NCBI GenBank assembly: GCA_016793805.1
Contig: JAEUIZ010000049.1
Coordinates: forward strand, 62,001 to 126,000
Direction of reading: 5' to 3'
Source of the DNA: Phycisphaerae bacterium
Lineage (GTDB): Bacteria > Planctomycetota > Phycisphaerae > Phycisphaerales > UBA1924
Length of the DNA stretch: 64,000 nt
Under the pieces are notes generated by a model, which worked only from the letters and a program-made list of their open reading frames with translations, searched no databases and was not told the DNA's origin. Below, in pieces: positions 18,933 through 27,148 of the stretch. Within the stretch, counting starts at the first letter, position 1. The number at the start of each line of letters is the position of its first letter. Made by a program: the position numbers and the translations under genes.

Positions 18933-19868
18933 ATGGACGTGCTCTTCTTCGGCTCAGGAGCCTTCGGCCAACCCACGCTCGCTCGCCTCGCCCGCGAGCA
19001 CCGCGTCGTCGCCGTCGTTTCTCAACCCGACCGCCCCGCAGGCCGCGGCGGTGCGACCACGCCCACGCCCATCGCCGCCTGGGCCGCGTCGCACGGCATC
19101 GGCCCGATCCTCAAGCCCGAGCGCGTCAACGATCCCGCCGTCGCCGACGAACTCCGCCGCCTCAAGGCATCCGCCTGGGTCGTCATCGCCTTTGGCCAGA
19201 AACTCGGACCGGCCCTGCTCGAGAATCAGTTCGCGATCAACCTCCACGCCTCGCTGCTGCCCCGGTGGCGCGGCGCCGCGCCGATCAACGCCGCCGTCAT
19301 CGCGGGCGACCCCTACGTCGGCAACTCCGTCATCACGCTCGCCGACCGCATGGACGCCGGGCTCATCCTCGGGCAGTCCCGCCGCCCGCTCGATCCGGGC
19401 GCCACCGCCGGAGAGGTCCACGACGCCCTCGCGCTCGACGGCCCGCAACTCGTCCTCGACTGCCTCCAGCGGCACGCCGCCGGCGGCACGATCCAGGCCG
19501 TCTCGCAGCAGGAGTCCCTAGTCACCCTCGCGCCCAAACTCTCCCGCGCCGATGCCTGGGTTGACTTCCAGCAGCCCGCCGTCGTTTGCCGACGCCGAAT
19601 CCACGGCCTCTCCCCCTGGCCCGGTGTCATGGTTCAACTCGACGATCAACAGGTCAAACTCGGGCACGCCGACCTCGTCCCTCCCGTGTCGGGGGCGCCG
19701 GGCACCTTGGTCGATGCCGAGAACGGCTTCATCGCGTGCGGCGACGGCCAGGGACTTCGTCTTCTCGACGTCCACCCCGCCGGCGGCAAGCCCATGCCCT
19801 GGTCCGCGTTCCAGCGGGGAAGGCGCCTGAAGTCCGGGCTGGTCGTCGTCGGAGGGCGAGGGCAATGA
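18933..19868 (+). CDS. fmt: Methionyl-tRNA formyltransferase
   Basis: 311 residues from ATG 18933. It formylates initiator Met-tRNA with 10-formyl-tetrahydrofolate. The N-terminus MDVLFFGSGAFGQPTLARL is the formyltransferase Rossmann start. SQPDRPAGRG and the signature NLHASLLPRWRGAAPIN (Asn-His catalytic pair) follow, then DAGLILGQ and the C-terminal tRNA-binding OB-like domain with SPWPG. Length is typical. Its stop overlaps the start of the next gene by ATGA. Confidence 0.95.
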   Translation: MDVLFFGSGAFGQPTLARLAREHRVVAVVSQPDRPAGRGGATTPTPIAAWAASHGIGPILKPERVNDPAVADELRRLKASAWVVIAFGQKLGPALLENQFAINLHASLLPRWRGAAPINAAVIAGDPYVGNSVITLADRMDAGLILGQSRRPLDPGATAGEVHDALALDGPQLVLDCLQRHAAGGTIQAVSQQESLVTLAPKLSRADAWVDFQQPAVVCRRRIHGLSPWPGVMVQLDDQQVKLGHADLVPPVSGAPGTLVDAENGFIACGDGQGLRLLDVHPAGGKPMPWSAFQRGRRLKSGLVVVGGRGQ

Positions 19869-20425
19869 GCACGCTCTGGGACCTCGTGCGAGGGCTCGTA
19901 CGGCCCGCTGCGAAGCCCGCAGTCCGTCGTGCGCCCTCCCGCCCGGCTCGCGCCAAGCCGCGGCGTCCACGGACCGCCGGTCCCGCCCAGGAACGGTACG
20001 ACGCCGTGACTCGAGCCATGCTCGATCTCTATGGCGTCCGGGTTCGGCGATGGCGGAAGGCCATGTCCGGGATCGCCTGGGAGGTCCATTACCGCGATGG
20101 TTCCGTCACCAAGTTGATCGAGGCGCCCCGTCCCAAGGGGCCGATGTCCGTCGCCGTGTTCCTCCATGAAATCGGGCACCATGCCATCGGGCTCGGGGCG
20201 CATAAACCCCGATGCCTTGAGGAGTTCCATGCCTGGAAGTTTGCGCTGGAACGAATGGAAGAGGAAGGGCTGAACATCACCGACGCCGTGCGCCGCCGCG
20301 TCCACGCCTCGCTCCACTACGCGGTCGCCAAGGCCCGTCGGCGGGGCCTCCAGAGCCTTCCCGACGAGTTGAAGCCGTACACCCAGCCCCCACCCCGAAC
20401 GCGACACGGAAAAACACAGGGGTAG
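19865..20425 (+). CDS. Conserved-type protein with HEIGHH motif in def-fmt operon
   Basis: 186 residues from ATG 19865, coupled to fmt by an ATGA overlap. The first ~50 residues are Arg/Pro/Ala-rich and basic. The second half contains VAVFLHEIGHHAIGL: HEIGHH fits HExxH, a possible zinc-protease-like metal site, followed by a Cys-Leu-Glu-Glu segment (PRCLEEFHAWKF) whose Glu could be a third ligand. No signal peptide. The operon position suggests a co-translational protein-maturation role, but this is inference. Confidence 0.7.
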   Translation: MSTLWDLVRGLVRPAAKPAVRRAPSRPARAKPRRPRTAGPAQERYDAVTRAMLDLYGVRVRRWRKAMSGIAWEVHYRDGSVTKLIEAPRPKGPMSVAVFLHEIGHHAIGLGAHKPRCLEEFHAWKFALERMEEEGLNITDAVRRRVHASLHYAVAKARRRGLQSLPDELKPYTQPPPRTRHGKTQG

Positions 20426-20430
20426 GGTAT

Positions 20431-20458
20431 TTGCACTTCGGGAAGAAGTTGGTACACT
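20431..20458 (+). promoter_or_regulatory. Candidate sigma-70-type promoter for the RRM gene
   Basis: TTGCAC (20431-20436) and TACACT (20453-20458) are 16 bp apart, each matching the consensus at four or more positions. They lie about 57-85 bp before GTG 20515, in one of the few AT-richer patches here. Expected transcript start is near 20465. Confidence 0.4.
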
Positions 20459-20514
20459 TCGCCCCGGTTGGATCGTGTTGGTCGAGTCAGAACGATTGGT
20501 CCGAGGATCTGCCA

Positions 20515-20871
20515 GTGACAAACATTTATGTCGGAAACCTGCCTTTCTCCACCACGGAATCTGAACTCCAGCAGATGTTCTCCCAGTATGGAGCGGTCGC
20601 GCGCGCCAGCGTTGTGATGGATCGCGAGACCGGCCGCTCCCGCGGGTTCGGGTTCGTCGAGATGTCCGACGACGGGCAGGCCCAGGCGGCCATCAATGCC
20701 CTCAACGGCCAGCAGATGGGCGGCCGGGCGCTCGTCGTCAACGTCGCCAAGCCGCGCGAAGGCGGTGGCGGGGGGGGCGGTGGTCGCGGGGGCTTCGGGG
20801 GTGGACGCGGCGGCGGTGGCGGCTACCGCGGTGGTGGTGGTGGCGGCGGCGGTGGTCGCGGCGGCTGGTAA
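20515..20871 (+). CDS. Glycine-rich RRM RNA-binding protein
   Basis: 118 residues from GTG 20515 (MTNIYVGNLPFS), with GAGGA 7 nt upstream. One RRM fills residues 1-80: RNP2 is IYVGNL and RNP1 is RGFGFVEM, both with the expected aromatic residues. The C-terminal ~38 residues are almost pure Gly with Arg, Tyr, Phe and Trp, an RGG-like tail. Such single-RRM proteins in cyanobacteria and planctomycetes bind RNA and are often cold-induced; that role is family knowledge, not visible here. Confidence 0.92.
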   Translation: MTNIYVGNLPFSTTESELQQMFSQYGAVARASVVMDRETGRSRGFGFVEMSDDGQAQAAINALNGQQMGGRALVVNVAKPREGGGGGGGGRGGFGGGRGGGGGYRGGGGGGGGGRGGW

Positions 20872-20923
20872 GCCGTCTCGCGTCATGCCAGCCCTTCTCC
20901 GGCGTCCAGCCGTACGCTATCCC

Positions 20924-22990
20924 ATGCTCGCGTCTTCTCGAAGCGCGCCCTCGTTTGCCTGCTGCGCCGCGGCGTTGGTCTGTGCTCCCCTGGCCGTCGC
21001 ACAATCCCAGGATCTCGGGGGCGGCGTCTCTCGGTTCTTTCCCGCCAATGCGCCCGAACCCGCCTGGATCGCCATCGAGTCCAAGCCGCGGTGGCAACTT
21101 CCACCCGCCCAAGGTCACTCGTTTGAGCCCGTCTTTTCAACCCCACAGGGAAAGTTCAACGCCACCATCCGCTTGCCCGCGGCCGCCACGCTCTACGGCC
21201 TCGGAGGGCTCGCCGGCCCCCTCGTACGCCCTCGTGGCCTGCACGTGCCCCCCGACGCGCGAGCCACTCCTGTCGTCTTTGGCATCAAGGACGACGGGAG
21301 TGCCTTCGCGCTGATCGCCGACACCTCGGCCGCCTGCGAGATCACTGTCGGCGAGTCGCTCTCGTTCTCCGCCGCCGCGCCCCTCGCGGTAGTCACCCTC
21401 GAGGGCACCGACCCCGTCAGCGTCCTCGGTTCGCTCTCCACGCTCACGGGCCGATTCGAGATGCCCGCTCGCTGGACCCTCGGCCTGCAGCAGTGGGGCC
21501 TCGCCTCCGCCGCGGATCTGCACGCGCTCGCCGAATCGTCCCGGAGTCTCGCTCTGGACCTCTCCGTCGCCTGGACCAGCGTCGGGCCGGCCACACGGTC
21601 TCCAGCCGCCGCGGACGATCCCGGCCGGGTCGTCCGAATGATCGACGCTGGGCGGCGCGAGGGCGTGCGTGTCATCGGCGTCATCGATCCCGCGGCAGTC
21701 CATGCCTCCGCAGATCGCGTTGACATCAACGCCGCCATCGAAGCCGGGCACCTCGTGGGCGTCGCGCTGGGCGGTGTCGGCCCCGTCTGGCCCGTCCTCA
21801 CCAGGCAGCAGACCTTCTCGTGGTGGAAAGAACTCGCCGCCACCGGGAGCGGGCTGGGGCTCTCGGGCTGGTCCGGCGGAACAGCATTTGCCGGCCTCGA
21901 CCCTGCGATCCGCCTGGCCGCAGAGGACTCCTGGGGCGGCGACTCGACCGCGGGTGCCTTCGGGTCCCTGCTCCCCATGCTCGGCGCCAAGGCCCTTTAC
22001 CAGTCCTTCGGCGGGGATCAGTCGCCCGTTCGTCCGCAGGTCTTTGCCACCGACGCCTTCGCTGCGGGGGCCCAGCGGTTCAGCGGGCGGCTGGTTCCCG
22101 CGGGAGAGCGCGATCCGCTCGACGCCCTTGCCGATGCCCTCTCGATCGCCATGAGCGGGCAGCACCTCATCGGGCTCGCAATCCCTGCGGCCGGCACCGT
22201 CGATGAGCCCACGCTTCGCAGGTGGATCGGTCTCGCGGGCCTGATGCCCGTGATGCTCAGTACCCTGCCGTGGACTCAGTGGGAGGCCTCGGGCCGCTCG
22301 GCCTCCGTCGAGACGCTCAAAGTCGCCATGGCGCGCCGACGCGCCCTCTCCACGTACTTCTACACCTCATGCTTCGACGCGTTTTTTCGCGGTCAACCGC
22401 TCATCCGGCCCCTGGCGTTCGCCGACCCCCGGAACCCCGGCCTTCGTGCCGAGTCGAGAGGCTTCCTCATCGGCGACTCGCTCCTGGCAATGGTGCCGGG
22501 AAAGGACGGCCCAACCGCCCTGCCCGCTGAACTCGCCGACCGCTGGGTGCCCGCGGGCGATCTCCTCCCTTCAGCGCAGGGGTTGCCCGACCTCTACGTC
22601 CGCCGCGGCTCCATCATCCCGCTCACTCCCGCCGACCACTCCGTCGCCGAGGGCACCGTCCAGCGAATCCGCCTCTTCGTGCATCCGGCGGCCGACGGCT
22701 CCGCCACCGGCGTGCTCTACGAGGACTCGGGTGATGGGTACGAGTTCTACCGCAACCAGGCGTCGTATCGAACCTACGAGGCCGTGACGCTCCCGGAGGG
22801 TGTCGAGATCCGTCCCACACGGCTCGACGGCGCGTTCGGCATCGGCAAGCGCCTCGTTGACGTCCACGTCGTTCGCCCCGAGGGAACCGTCACGGCGACA
22901 GGGTCCGAGCGGGGCACCGTACGGGTTTCCTTCTCGCCCAAGCCCTCACCTGCGCAACCGACAACCCCGGCTCCCGAGCCAAAGCCATGA
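20924..22990 (+). CDS. Glycoside hydrolase family 31-like exported protein, probably degenerate
   Basis: 688 residues from ATG 20924 (ATG 20885 also possible). The signal peptide is MLASSRSAPSFACCAAALVCAPLAVA. The layout follows GH31 alpha-glucosidases: an N-terminal beta domain (TLYGLGGLAGPL), PARWTLGLQQWGLAS at the barrel start, FSWWKEL, a WGGDSTAGAFGSLLPML segment matching the acid/base loop, and C-terminal GSIIPL and YEDSGDGYEF. Where active members have WLDMNEP with the nucleophile Asp, this protein reads LGLSGWSGG, so the nucleophile seems lost. It may be a binding or structural relative. Downstream is kamA, 203 bp away, probably unrelated. Confidence 0.7.
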   Translation: MLASSRSAPSFACCAAALVCAPLAVAQSQDLGGGVSRFFPANAPEPAWIAIESKPRWQLPPAQGHSFEPVFSTPQGKFNATIRLPAAATLYGLGGLAGPLVRPRGLHVPPDARATPVVFGIKDDGSAFALIADTSAACEITVGESLSFSAAAPLAVVTLEGTDPVSVLGSLSTLTGRFEMPARWTLGLQQWGLASAADLHALAESSRSLALDLSVAWTSVGPATRSPAAADDPGRVVRMIDAGRREGVRVIGVIDPAAVHASADRVDINAAIEAGHLVGVALGGVGPVWPVLTRQQTFSWWKELAATGSGLGLSGWSGGTAFAGLDPAIRLAAEDSWGGDSTAGAFGSLLPMLGAKALYQSFGGDQSPVRPQVFATDAFAAGAQRFSGRLVPAGERDPLDALADALSIAMSGQHLIGLAIPAAGTVDEPTLRRWIGLAGLMPVMLSTLPWTQWEASGRSASVETLKVAMARRRALSTYFYTSCFDAFFRGQPLIRPLAFADPRNPGLRAESRGFLIGDSLLAMVPGKDGPTALPAELADRWVPAGDLLPSAQGLPDLYVRRGSIIPLTPADHSVAEGTVQRIRLFVHPAADGSATGVLYEDSGDGYEFYRNQASYRTYEAVTLPEGVEIRPTRLDGAFGIGKRLVDVHVVRPEGTVTATGSERGTVRVSFSPKPSPAQPTTPAPEPKP

Positions 22991-23193
22991 GCGAGAGTTC
23001 CCAACAAGGGTCCGGAGGTGGCTCGCATGAGATATCCACAATTGCGGATCGGATTGGCTACTAATGGGCCCGTTTCTTGACACCACCACTATTTGTGGTA
23101 GAACCTGCACCCGGACGGTCGAGGCGGCCGTCCTTCCCGGGATCGCGCTGTCCGTGGTTCCGGCTCAAGTTCGCCTCCAGGATTCGTTGAGTC
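22991..23193. promoter_or_regulatory. Intergenic region upstream of kamA
   Basis: A 203-bp gap. TTGACA occurs at 23077-23082, directly followed by a 5-bp inverted repeat ACCAC (23085-23089) / GTGGT (23095-23099). A perfect -35-like hexamer is present but I see no good -10 at standard spacing. The inverted repeat could be a regulator site. Confidence 0.25.
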
Positions 23194-24567
23194 ATGAACG
23201 ACGACGACTCGTTCCCTCCAGGTACCACCGCCCGTGCGACCGGCAGCCGCACCGTCTCGCTCAAACTGCTCGAGGCCACGGGCGCGGAGGCTGAGGAAGA
23301 GCCTCCCAGTTCGGCGGTCGCAGGCGACGCGACCCAAAGCCATGTCGCCACAACGCCAAACGGACATCTGAACGGCCTCGCCGCGGCGTGCGCCATCGAC
23401 CGCCAGGTCGGCAACGTCGAGGGCGCCGACGCCTCGTTCAACGTCAGCCAGCGCTCGATGGCCTTCTGCCGCCGGTTCTTCCCGGAGGCAACCGTCGCGC
23501 AGTGGAACGACTGGAAGTGGCAACTCCGCAACCGCCTGCGCGACATCAAGACGCTGAGCAAGGTCTTCGCGCTCACGCCCTCGGAGGAGGCCGCGGTGCG
23601 CGAACTCGGCGACGCGCTCCCCGTGGGCATCACGCCCTACTACGCCTCGCTCATGAGCCTCGAGGACGGCAGCGAGCCGATCCGCCGAACCATGATCCCG
23701 GTCACGAACGAGTTCGTGCGCACGCCCGGCGAGGCCGACGACCCGCTCAGCGAGGACCACGACATGGCGGTCCCGGGGCTCGTGCACCGCTATCCCGATC
23801 GGGTGCTGTTCCTGGTGACCAACTTCTGCGCGACGTATTGCCGCTATTGCACGCGGGCCCGGCTCGTCGGCAAGACCGGCGAGTACCACTTCAACTTCCA
23901 GCAATACGAGCGGGCGCTGGACTACCTCCGCGCGCACACCGAGGTCCGCGACGTGCTGCTCTCGGGGGGTGACCCGCTCACGATGGCGGACGACCGCCTC
24001 GACTGGCTGCTCACCCGGCTTCGCGCTATCCCGCACATCGAGTTCGTCCGCATCGGGTCCAAGGTGCCCGCGGTCCTCCCGCAGCGCATCACTCCCGAAC
24101 TGTGCACGATGCTCCGCAAGCACCACCCCCTCTGGCTCAGCATCCACTTCATGCACCCCGAGGAAGTGTCGCCAGAGGTCCACCAGGCCTGTGGGCGCCT
24201 CGCCGATGCGGGGATCCCACTCGGCTCCCAAACCGTCCTCACACGCGGCGTGAACGACGACGTCGACACCATGAAGCGGCTCATGCACCGGCTTCTCATG
24301 GCCCGCGTCCGCCCCTACTACATCTACCAGTGCGACCCAATCTCGGGCTCGTCCCACTTCCGCACGCCCGTCGAGACCGGCCTGAGGATCATCGAGGGCC
24401 TGCGCGGGCACACCACAGGCTACGCGGTCCCGCAGTTTGTCATCGACGCGCCCGGCGGCGGGGGCAAGATACCCCTCCTCCCGGACTATCTCGTCGGACG
24501 CGAGGGTGACGAGGTCATCCTGCGCAACTTCGAGGGCAAGACCTACCGGTATCCCGATCCGCTCTAG
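23194..24567 (+). CDS. kamA: Lysine 2,3-aminomutase (radical SAM, PLP)
   Basis: 457 residues from ATG 23194. It converts L-lysine to L-beta-lysine. The radical-SAM cluster motif is CATYCRYC at Cys212, 216 and 219. LLSGGDPLTM, RIGSKVPAVLPQRI, YYIYQCD, HFRTPVETG, GHTTGYAVPQFVIDAPGGGGK (PLP lysine at its end) and LRNFEGK match full-length KamA, not the shorter EpmB. The first ~80 residues are a low-complexity extension absent from clostridial enzymes. No acetyltransferase for acetyl-beta-lysine is adjacent. Usual roles are lysine breakdown or osmolyte synthesis. Confidence 0.92.
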   Translation: MNDDDSFPPGTTARATGSRTVSLKLLEATGAEAEEEPPSSAVAGDATQSHVATTPNGHLNGLAAACAIDRQVGNVEGADASFNVSQRSMAFCRRFFPEATVAQWNDWKWQLRNRLRDIKTLSKVFALTPSEEAAVRELGDALPVGITPYYASLMSLEDGSEPIRRTMIPVTNEFVRTPGEADDPLSEDHDMAVPGLVHRYPDRVLFLVTNFCATYCRYCTRARLVGKTGEYHFNFQQYERALDYLRAHTEVRDVLLSGGDPLTMADDRLDWLLTRLRAIPHIEFVRIGSKVPAVLPQRITPELCTMLRKHHPLWLSIHFMHPEEVSPEVHQACGRLADAGIPLGSQTVLTRGVNDDVDTMKRLMHRLLMARVRPYYIYQCDPISGSSHFRTPVETGLRIIEGLRGHTTGYAVPQFVIDAPGGGGKIPLLPDYLVGREGDEVILRNFEGKTYRYPDPL

Positions 24568-24636
24568 TTCCCCGGCATGTCGGATGAACAACCGCACCGA
24601 TCGGCGTTAGGCCGTGCGGAATGCGGCGCGCGCACA

Positions 24637-24673
24637 AAGGCGGGGGGACCCCACCAGGGTCTCCCCCCGCCTT
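24637..24673. terminator. Strong GC hairpin, likely bidirectional terminator
   Basis: AAGGCGGGGGGA-CCC pairs with GGG-TCTCCCCCCGCCTT around CACCA, with a 2-base bulge. It lies 70 bp after the kamA stop and 35 bp past the end of the convergent small gene at 24708, so it can terminate both. AA/TT flanks are short and a long T-tract is missing. Confidence 0.65.
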
Positions 24674-24707
24674 GACGAGCCTTGCTCTGTTTCCGCGCGC
24701 GGCTGCG

Positions 24708-24968
24708 CTACAGCGCCGACTCGCGACACATGATCGCCGGCGTGTCACCCGGGCGATCAAACCGATCCCCACGCGGACCTGCGGTCGCCACGAGCCGATC
24801 GAGGTATCGCTCCAAGGAAGATTCGCCAAACCGGCTCAGGAAGTCTGCCGTGGCGCCGCGGTTGATGGTGATGATGCGATCGACGACCTGCTCCCGGGTC
24901 AATCGCGGACGATTCGAGCCGCACTCCGGCTGCTCGGGCGTGCGCCCTTCGGCGCCGGACCCGTGCAT
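24708..24968 (-). CDS. Small uncharacterised protein
   Basis: 86 residues from ATG 24968, with an excellent AGGAG 6-7 nt upstream; a longer frame extending to 25829 is spurious. After a polar lead (MHGSGAEGRTPEQPE) comes TREQVVDRIITINRGATADF, then a segment with LERYLDRLVAT, an amphipathic helical block that looks like a compact helical domain, ending in CRESAL. No signal or membrane segment. It is convergent with kamA and divergent from the next gene. The composition is that of a real gene, but I do not recognise the family. Confidence 0.65.
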   Translation of the reverse strand: MHGSGAEGRTPEQPECGSNRPRLTREQVVDRIITINRGATADFLSRFGESSLERYLDRLVATAGPRGDRFDRPGDTPAIMCRESAL

Positions 24969-25155
24969 GGATTTCTCCTGTGCCGCCCCGAGCGGCGGAG
25001 GGTGGTATCGGCCCAGGGCGCACAAAGCCTGCACGGTGTAACCGCGCACGGACGTGGTGCGGGCTTGGCAGGTGGAGGGGGGTGAGGGGGCGCGCGAGCG
25101 CGGCAGCGCCCGGGCGGAAGTGAGAGCCGCGAAAGAGCGCGCACTACGCTCCGTC

Positions 25156-25818
25156 ATGCGAGTCTGGACGCTCAGCGACGGGGCCATCCACGATGCCGAG
25201 GCGGGCGAGGAGTGTGCGCGCGCGGTGTGGACGAACCCGTTGGCGGGGGGCGGTTGGCCGATCGACGCTGCTCTGCGACTCGCGGCGTTCAGCGGCTGGC
25301 ACGACCCCGAGCCGAGCGATGGCGAGTCGGGCCACGACGACCCGACGACCCGGGCGATGCGTGCGAGCCTGCGAACGTGGAACGCGGGGGGAGACGAGTT
25401 CCGAGCCATGTGTGAGGCGGCGGAGCGAGCGATCTCGCCCGGCGGGTTGATCGCACTTCGCCCGCGCGTGGGGCACGCGCTCTCGGATGTCCCGACGTGC
25501 GTGCGGTTCCTGCGCGAGCGAGGCGGGGGCCCGTGGCGGCTGCTTCTGGACCCTGTCGGGATGCTCTCCCGCGGGATGCTCGGGGATGCGGAGGACCACG
25601 TTCGGCGGATCGTGGACGCCCTCGGCTCGCACGTCGGAGTCTGGGCGATGCTGCTGACCAACGTCGAGCCGGGGGACGAGGACCCGCCGCGGGCGTGCGT
25701 GGCGCATCGCGGCGTGATCGGGGTGGATGTTCTCCGCGAGGCGGCGTCGAGGTCCGCGGCGCCGCTGGTTCTGTTGGAGGCGGAAGTGGGGGAGCAGCGG
25801 CGGGTGCTCCGGGTGTAG
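25156..25818 (+). CDS. Uncharacterised protein, possibly TIM-barrel-like
   Basis: 220 residues from ATG 25156 (MRVWTLSDGAIHDAEAGEEC). It contains LIALRPRVGHALSDVPTCVRFL, WRLLLDPVGML and VRRIVDALGSHVGVWAMLLTN. The order of strand-like LLLDP and VGVWAMLL segments recalls sugar-phosphate isomerase/AP-endonuclease-type barrels, but catalytic residues cannot be placed, so this is weak. No signal peptide. It ends 47 bp before purQ on the same strand and may share its transcript. Confidence 0.6.
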   Translation: MRVWTLSDGAIHDAEAGEECARAVWTNPLAGGGWPIDAALRLAAFSGWHDPEPSDGESGHDDPTTRAMRASLRTWNAGGDEFRAMCEAAERAISPGGLIALRPRVGHALSDVPTCVRFLRERGGGPWRLLLDPVGMLSRGMLGDAEDHVRRIVDALGSHVGVWAMLLTNVEPGDEDPPRACVAHRGVIGVDVLREAASRSAAPLVLLEAEVGEQRRVLRV

Positions 25819-25865
25819 AGAGGGAGCACCGCCGCGCCGGCCGGAGGGCGTTCCTACGCTTGTGC

Positions 25866-26669
25866 ATGCCACGAGCGCTGGTGATCCGGGCGGCGGGGAC
25901 GAACTGCGACGGGGAGATGGTCCGGGCGTTCGCGCTCGCCGGCGCCGAGCCGACGGTGATGCACCTCGATGCGCTCTGCCGCGATCCGAGCCGGATCGAC
26001 GACTTCGATCTGCTCGGCTTTCCCGGCGGGTTCTCGTACGGGGACGACGTGGCGTCGGGGCGGATCTTCGCGATGCGCGTCCGCGAGCGGCTGTGGCCCG
26101 CGCTGCGGCGCGCGATCGAGCGCTCGTGCCCGATGATCGGGGCGTGCAACGGGTTCCAGGTGATGGTGCAGGTCGGGCTGCTTCCCGGGCCGGCGGCGGG
26201 TGAACCGTGGCCGACGGACCAGCCGCCCGCGCAGACCGTGGCCCTGACGGACAACATCGGCGGGCGCTTCGTCGATCGGTGGGTGGGCATGGTCCCCGAG
26301 GCGTCGAACTGCGTGTGGACGCGGGAGTTGGCGGAGGTGTTCCGCGATCGGCCCGAGGCGCTGCAGTTGCCGGTGGCGCACGGCGAGGGCCGGCTGGTGG
26401 TCGGTTCGGCCCGCGCCCTGGCGGCCCTGGAGCGCGGGCATGTCGCGCTGCGGTACGCGGACAACTACAACGGGTCGGAGGGTGCGATCGCGGGGCTGTG
26501 CGACGCGAGCGGGTTGATCTTCGGATTGATGCCGCACCCCGAGCGGTTTCTGGACTGGAACCGGCATCCGTACTGGACGCGGCTGAGCGAGGACGCACGA
26601 CGGAGCGACGCGCCGGGGCTTGTGATGTTCAAGTCGGCGGTCGAGGCAGCGGCGAGGATGCCGGTATGA
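25866..26669 (+). CDS. purQ: Phosphoribosylformylglycinamidine synthase, glutaminase subunit
   Basis: 267 residues from ATG 25866. As the glutamine amidotransferase subunit it supplies ammonia for FGAM formation in purine synthesis. It shows AAGTNCDGE at the start, FPGGFSYGDD, the nucleophile Cys in IGACNGFQVM, and the His/Glu pair in LMPHPER. It is about 40 residues longer than Bacillus PurQ, mainly in the middle (DNIGGRFVDRWVGMVPE), resembling the C-terminal domain of large PurL. No purL or purS is adjacent. Its stop overlaps the Fur-like gene (ATGA). Confidence 0.92.
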   Translation: MPRALVIRAAGTNCDGEMVRAFALAGAEPTVMHLDALCRDPSRIDDFDLLGFPGGFSYGDDVASGRIFAMRVRERLWPALRRAIERSCPMIGACNGFQVMVQVGLLPGPAAGEPWPTDQPPAQTVALTDNIGGRFVDRWVGMVPEASNCVWTRELAEVFRDRPEALQLPVAHGEGRLVVGSARALAALERGHVALRYADNYNGSEGAIAGLCDASGLIFGLMPHPERFLDWNRHPYWTRLSEDARRSDAPGLVMFKSAVEAAARMPV

Positions 26670-27136
26670 ACGGCGAACCGGGCGATCCGCGATCGGCGAT
26701 CGAGTCGTGCGGGCTTCGCTGCACGCGGCAGCGCGAGGTCGTCTACGCGACGCTCCGCGAGATGCGCACGCACCCGACGGCCGAGGAACTCTTCGCGGCG
26801 GCGCGGCAGCGGGAGCCCTCGCTGAGCCTGGCGACGGTCTACAACGCGCTCGAGGCCTTCACAACCGCGGGGCTGGCGCGCCGGCACCCGGCGACGAACG
26901 CCTCCGGGCCGTGCCGTTTCGACGCGGACACCTTCGACCATGTGCACGTGGAGTACCCGGACGGGCGCGTGGAGGACACCCCGGAGGACATCAGCACGCG
27001 GCTGCTGGCGTCGATCCCCGCGGAGGTGCTCGCGGTGTTGGAGCAGCGCCTGGGTGTTCGCGTGGAGCGGATGTCGGTGCACCTGTCGGTGGCCCGCAGC
27101 GGCACGGGGGGCCAGTCGGCGGGCGGGCGCGGTTGA
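26666..27136 (+). CDS. Fur family transcriptional regulator
   Basis: 156 residues from ATG 26666, coupled to purQ. The winged-helix domain is typical: LRCTRQREVVYATLREMRTH, HPTAEELFAAAR, LATVYNALEAFTTAGL. In the dimerisation part DHVHVEYPDGRVED keeps one His-x-His, but the CxxC zinc motif normal for Fur, Zur and PerR is absent. It could use another metal site or act redox-independently. Targets unknown. It ends 12 bp before the convergent thiE. Confidence 0.85.
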   Translation: MNGEPGDPRSAIESCGLRCTRQREVVYATLREMRTHPTAEELFAAARQREPSLSLATVYNALEAFTTAGLARRHPATNASGPCRFDADTFDHVHVEYPDGRVEDTPEDISTRLLASIPAEVLAVLEQRLGVRVERMSVHLSVARSGTGGQSAGGRG

Positions 27137-27148
27137 TGGATCGCTGAC

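Noticed and set aside
23194-24567. KamA as EpmB (EF-P modification)
   Set aside because: Full-length KamA motifs (GGGGK, GHTTGYAVP) and length favour lysine 2,3-aminomutase; no epmA or efp nearby.
24969-25829. Long N-terminal extension of the small minus-strand gene
   Set aside because: Runs antisense through the 25156 gene with Ser/Arg-rich text; the AGGAG-preceded ATG 24968 is a far better start.
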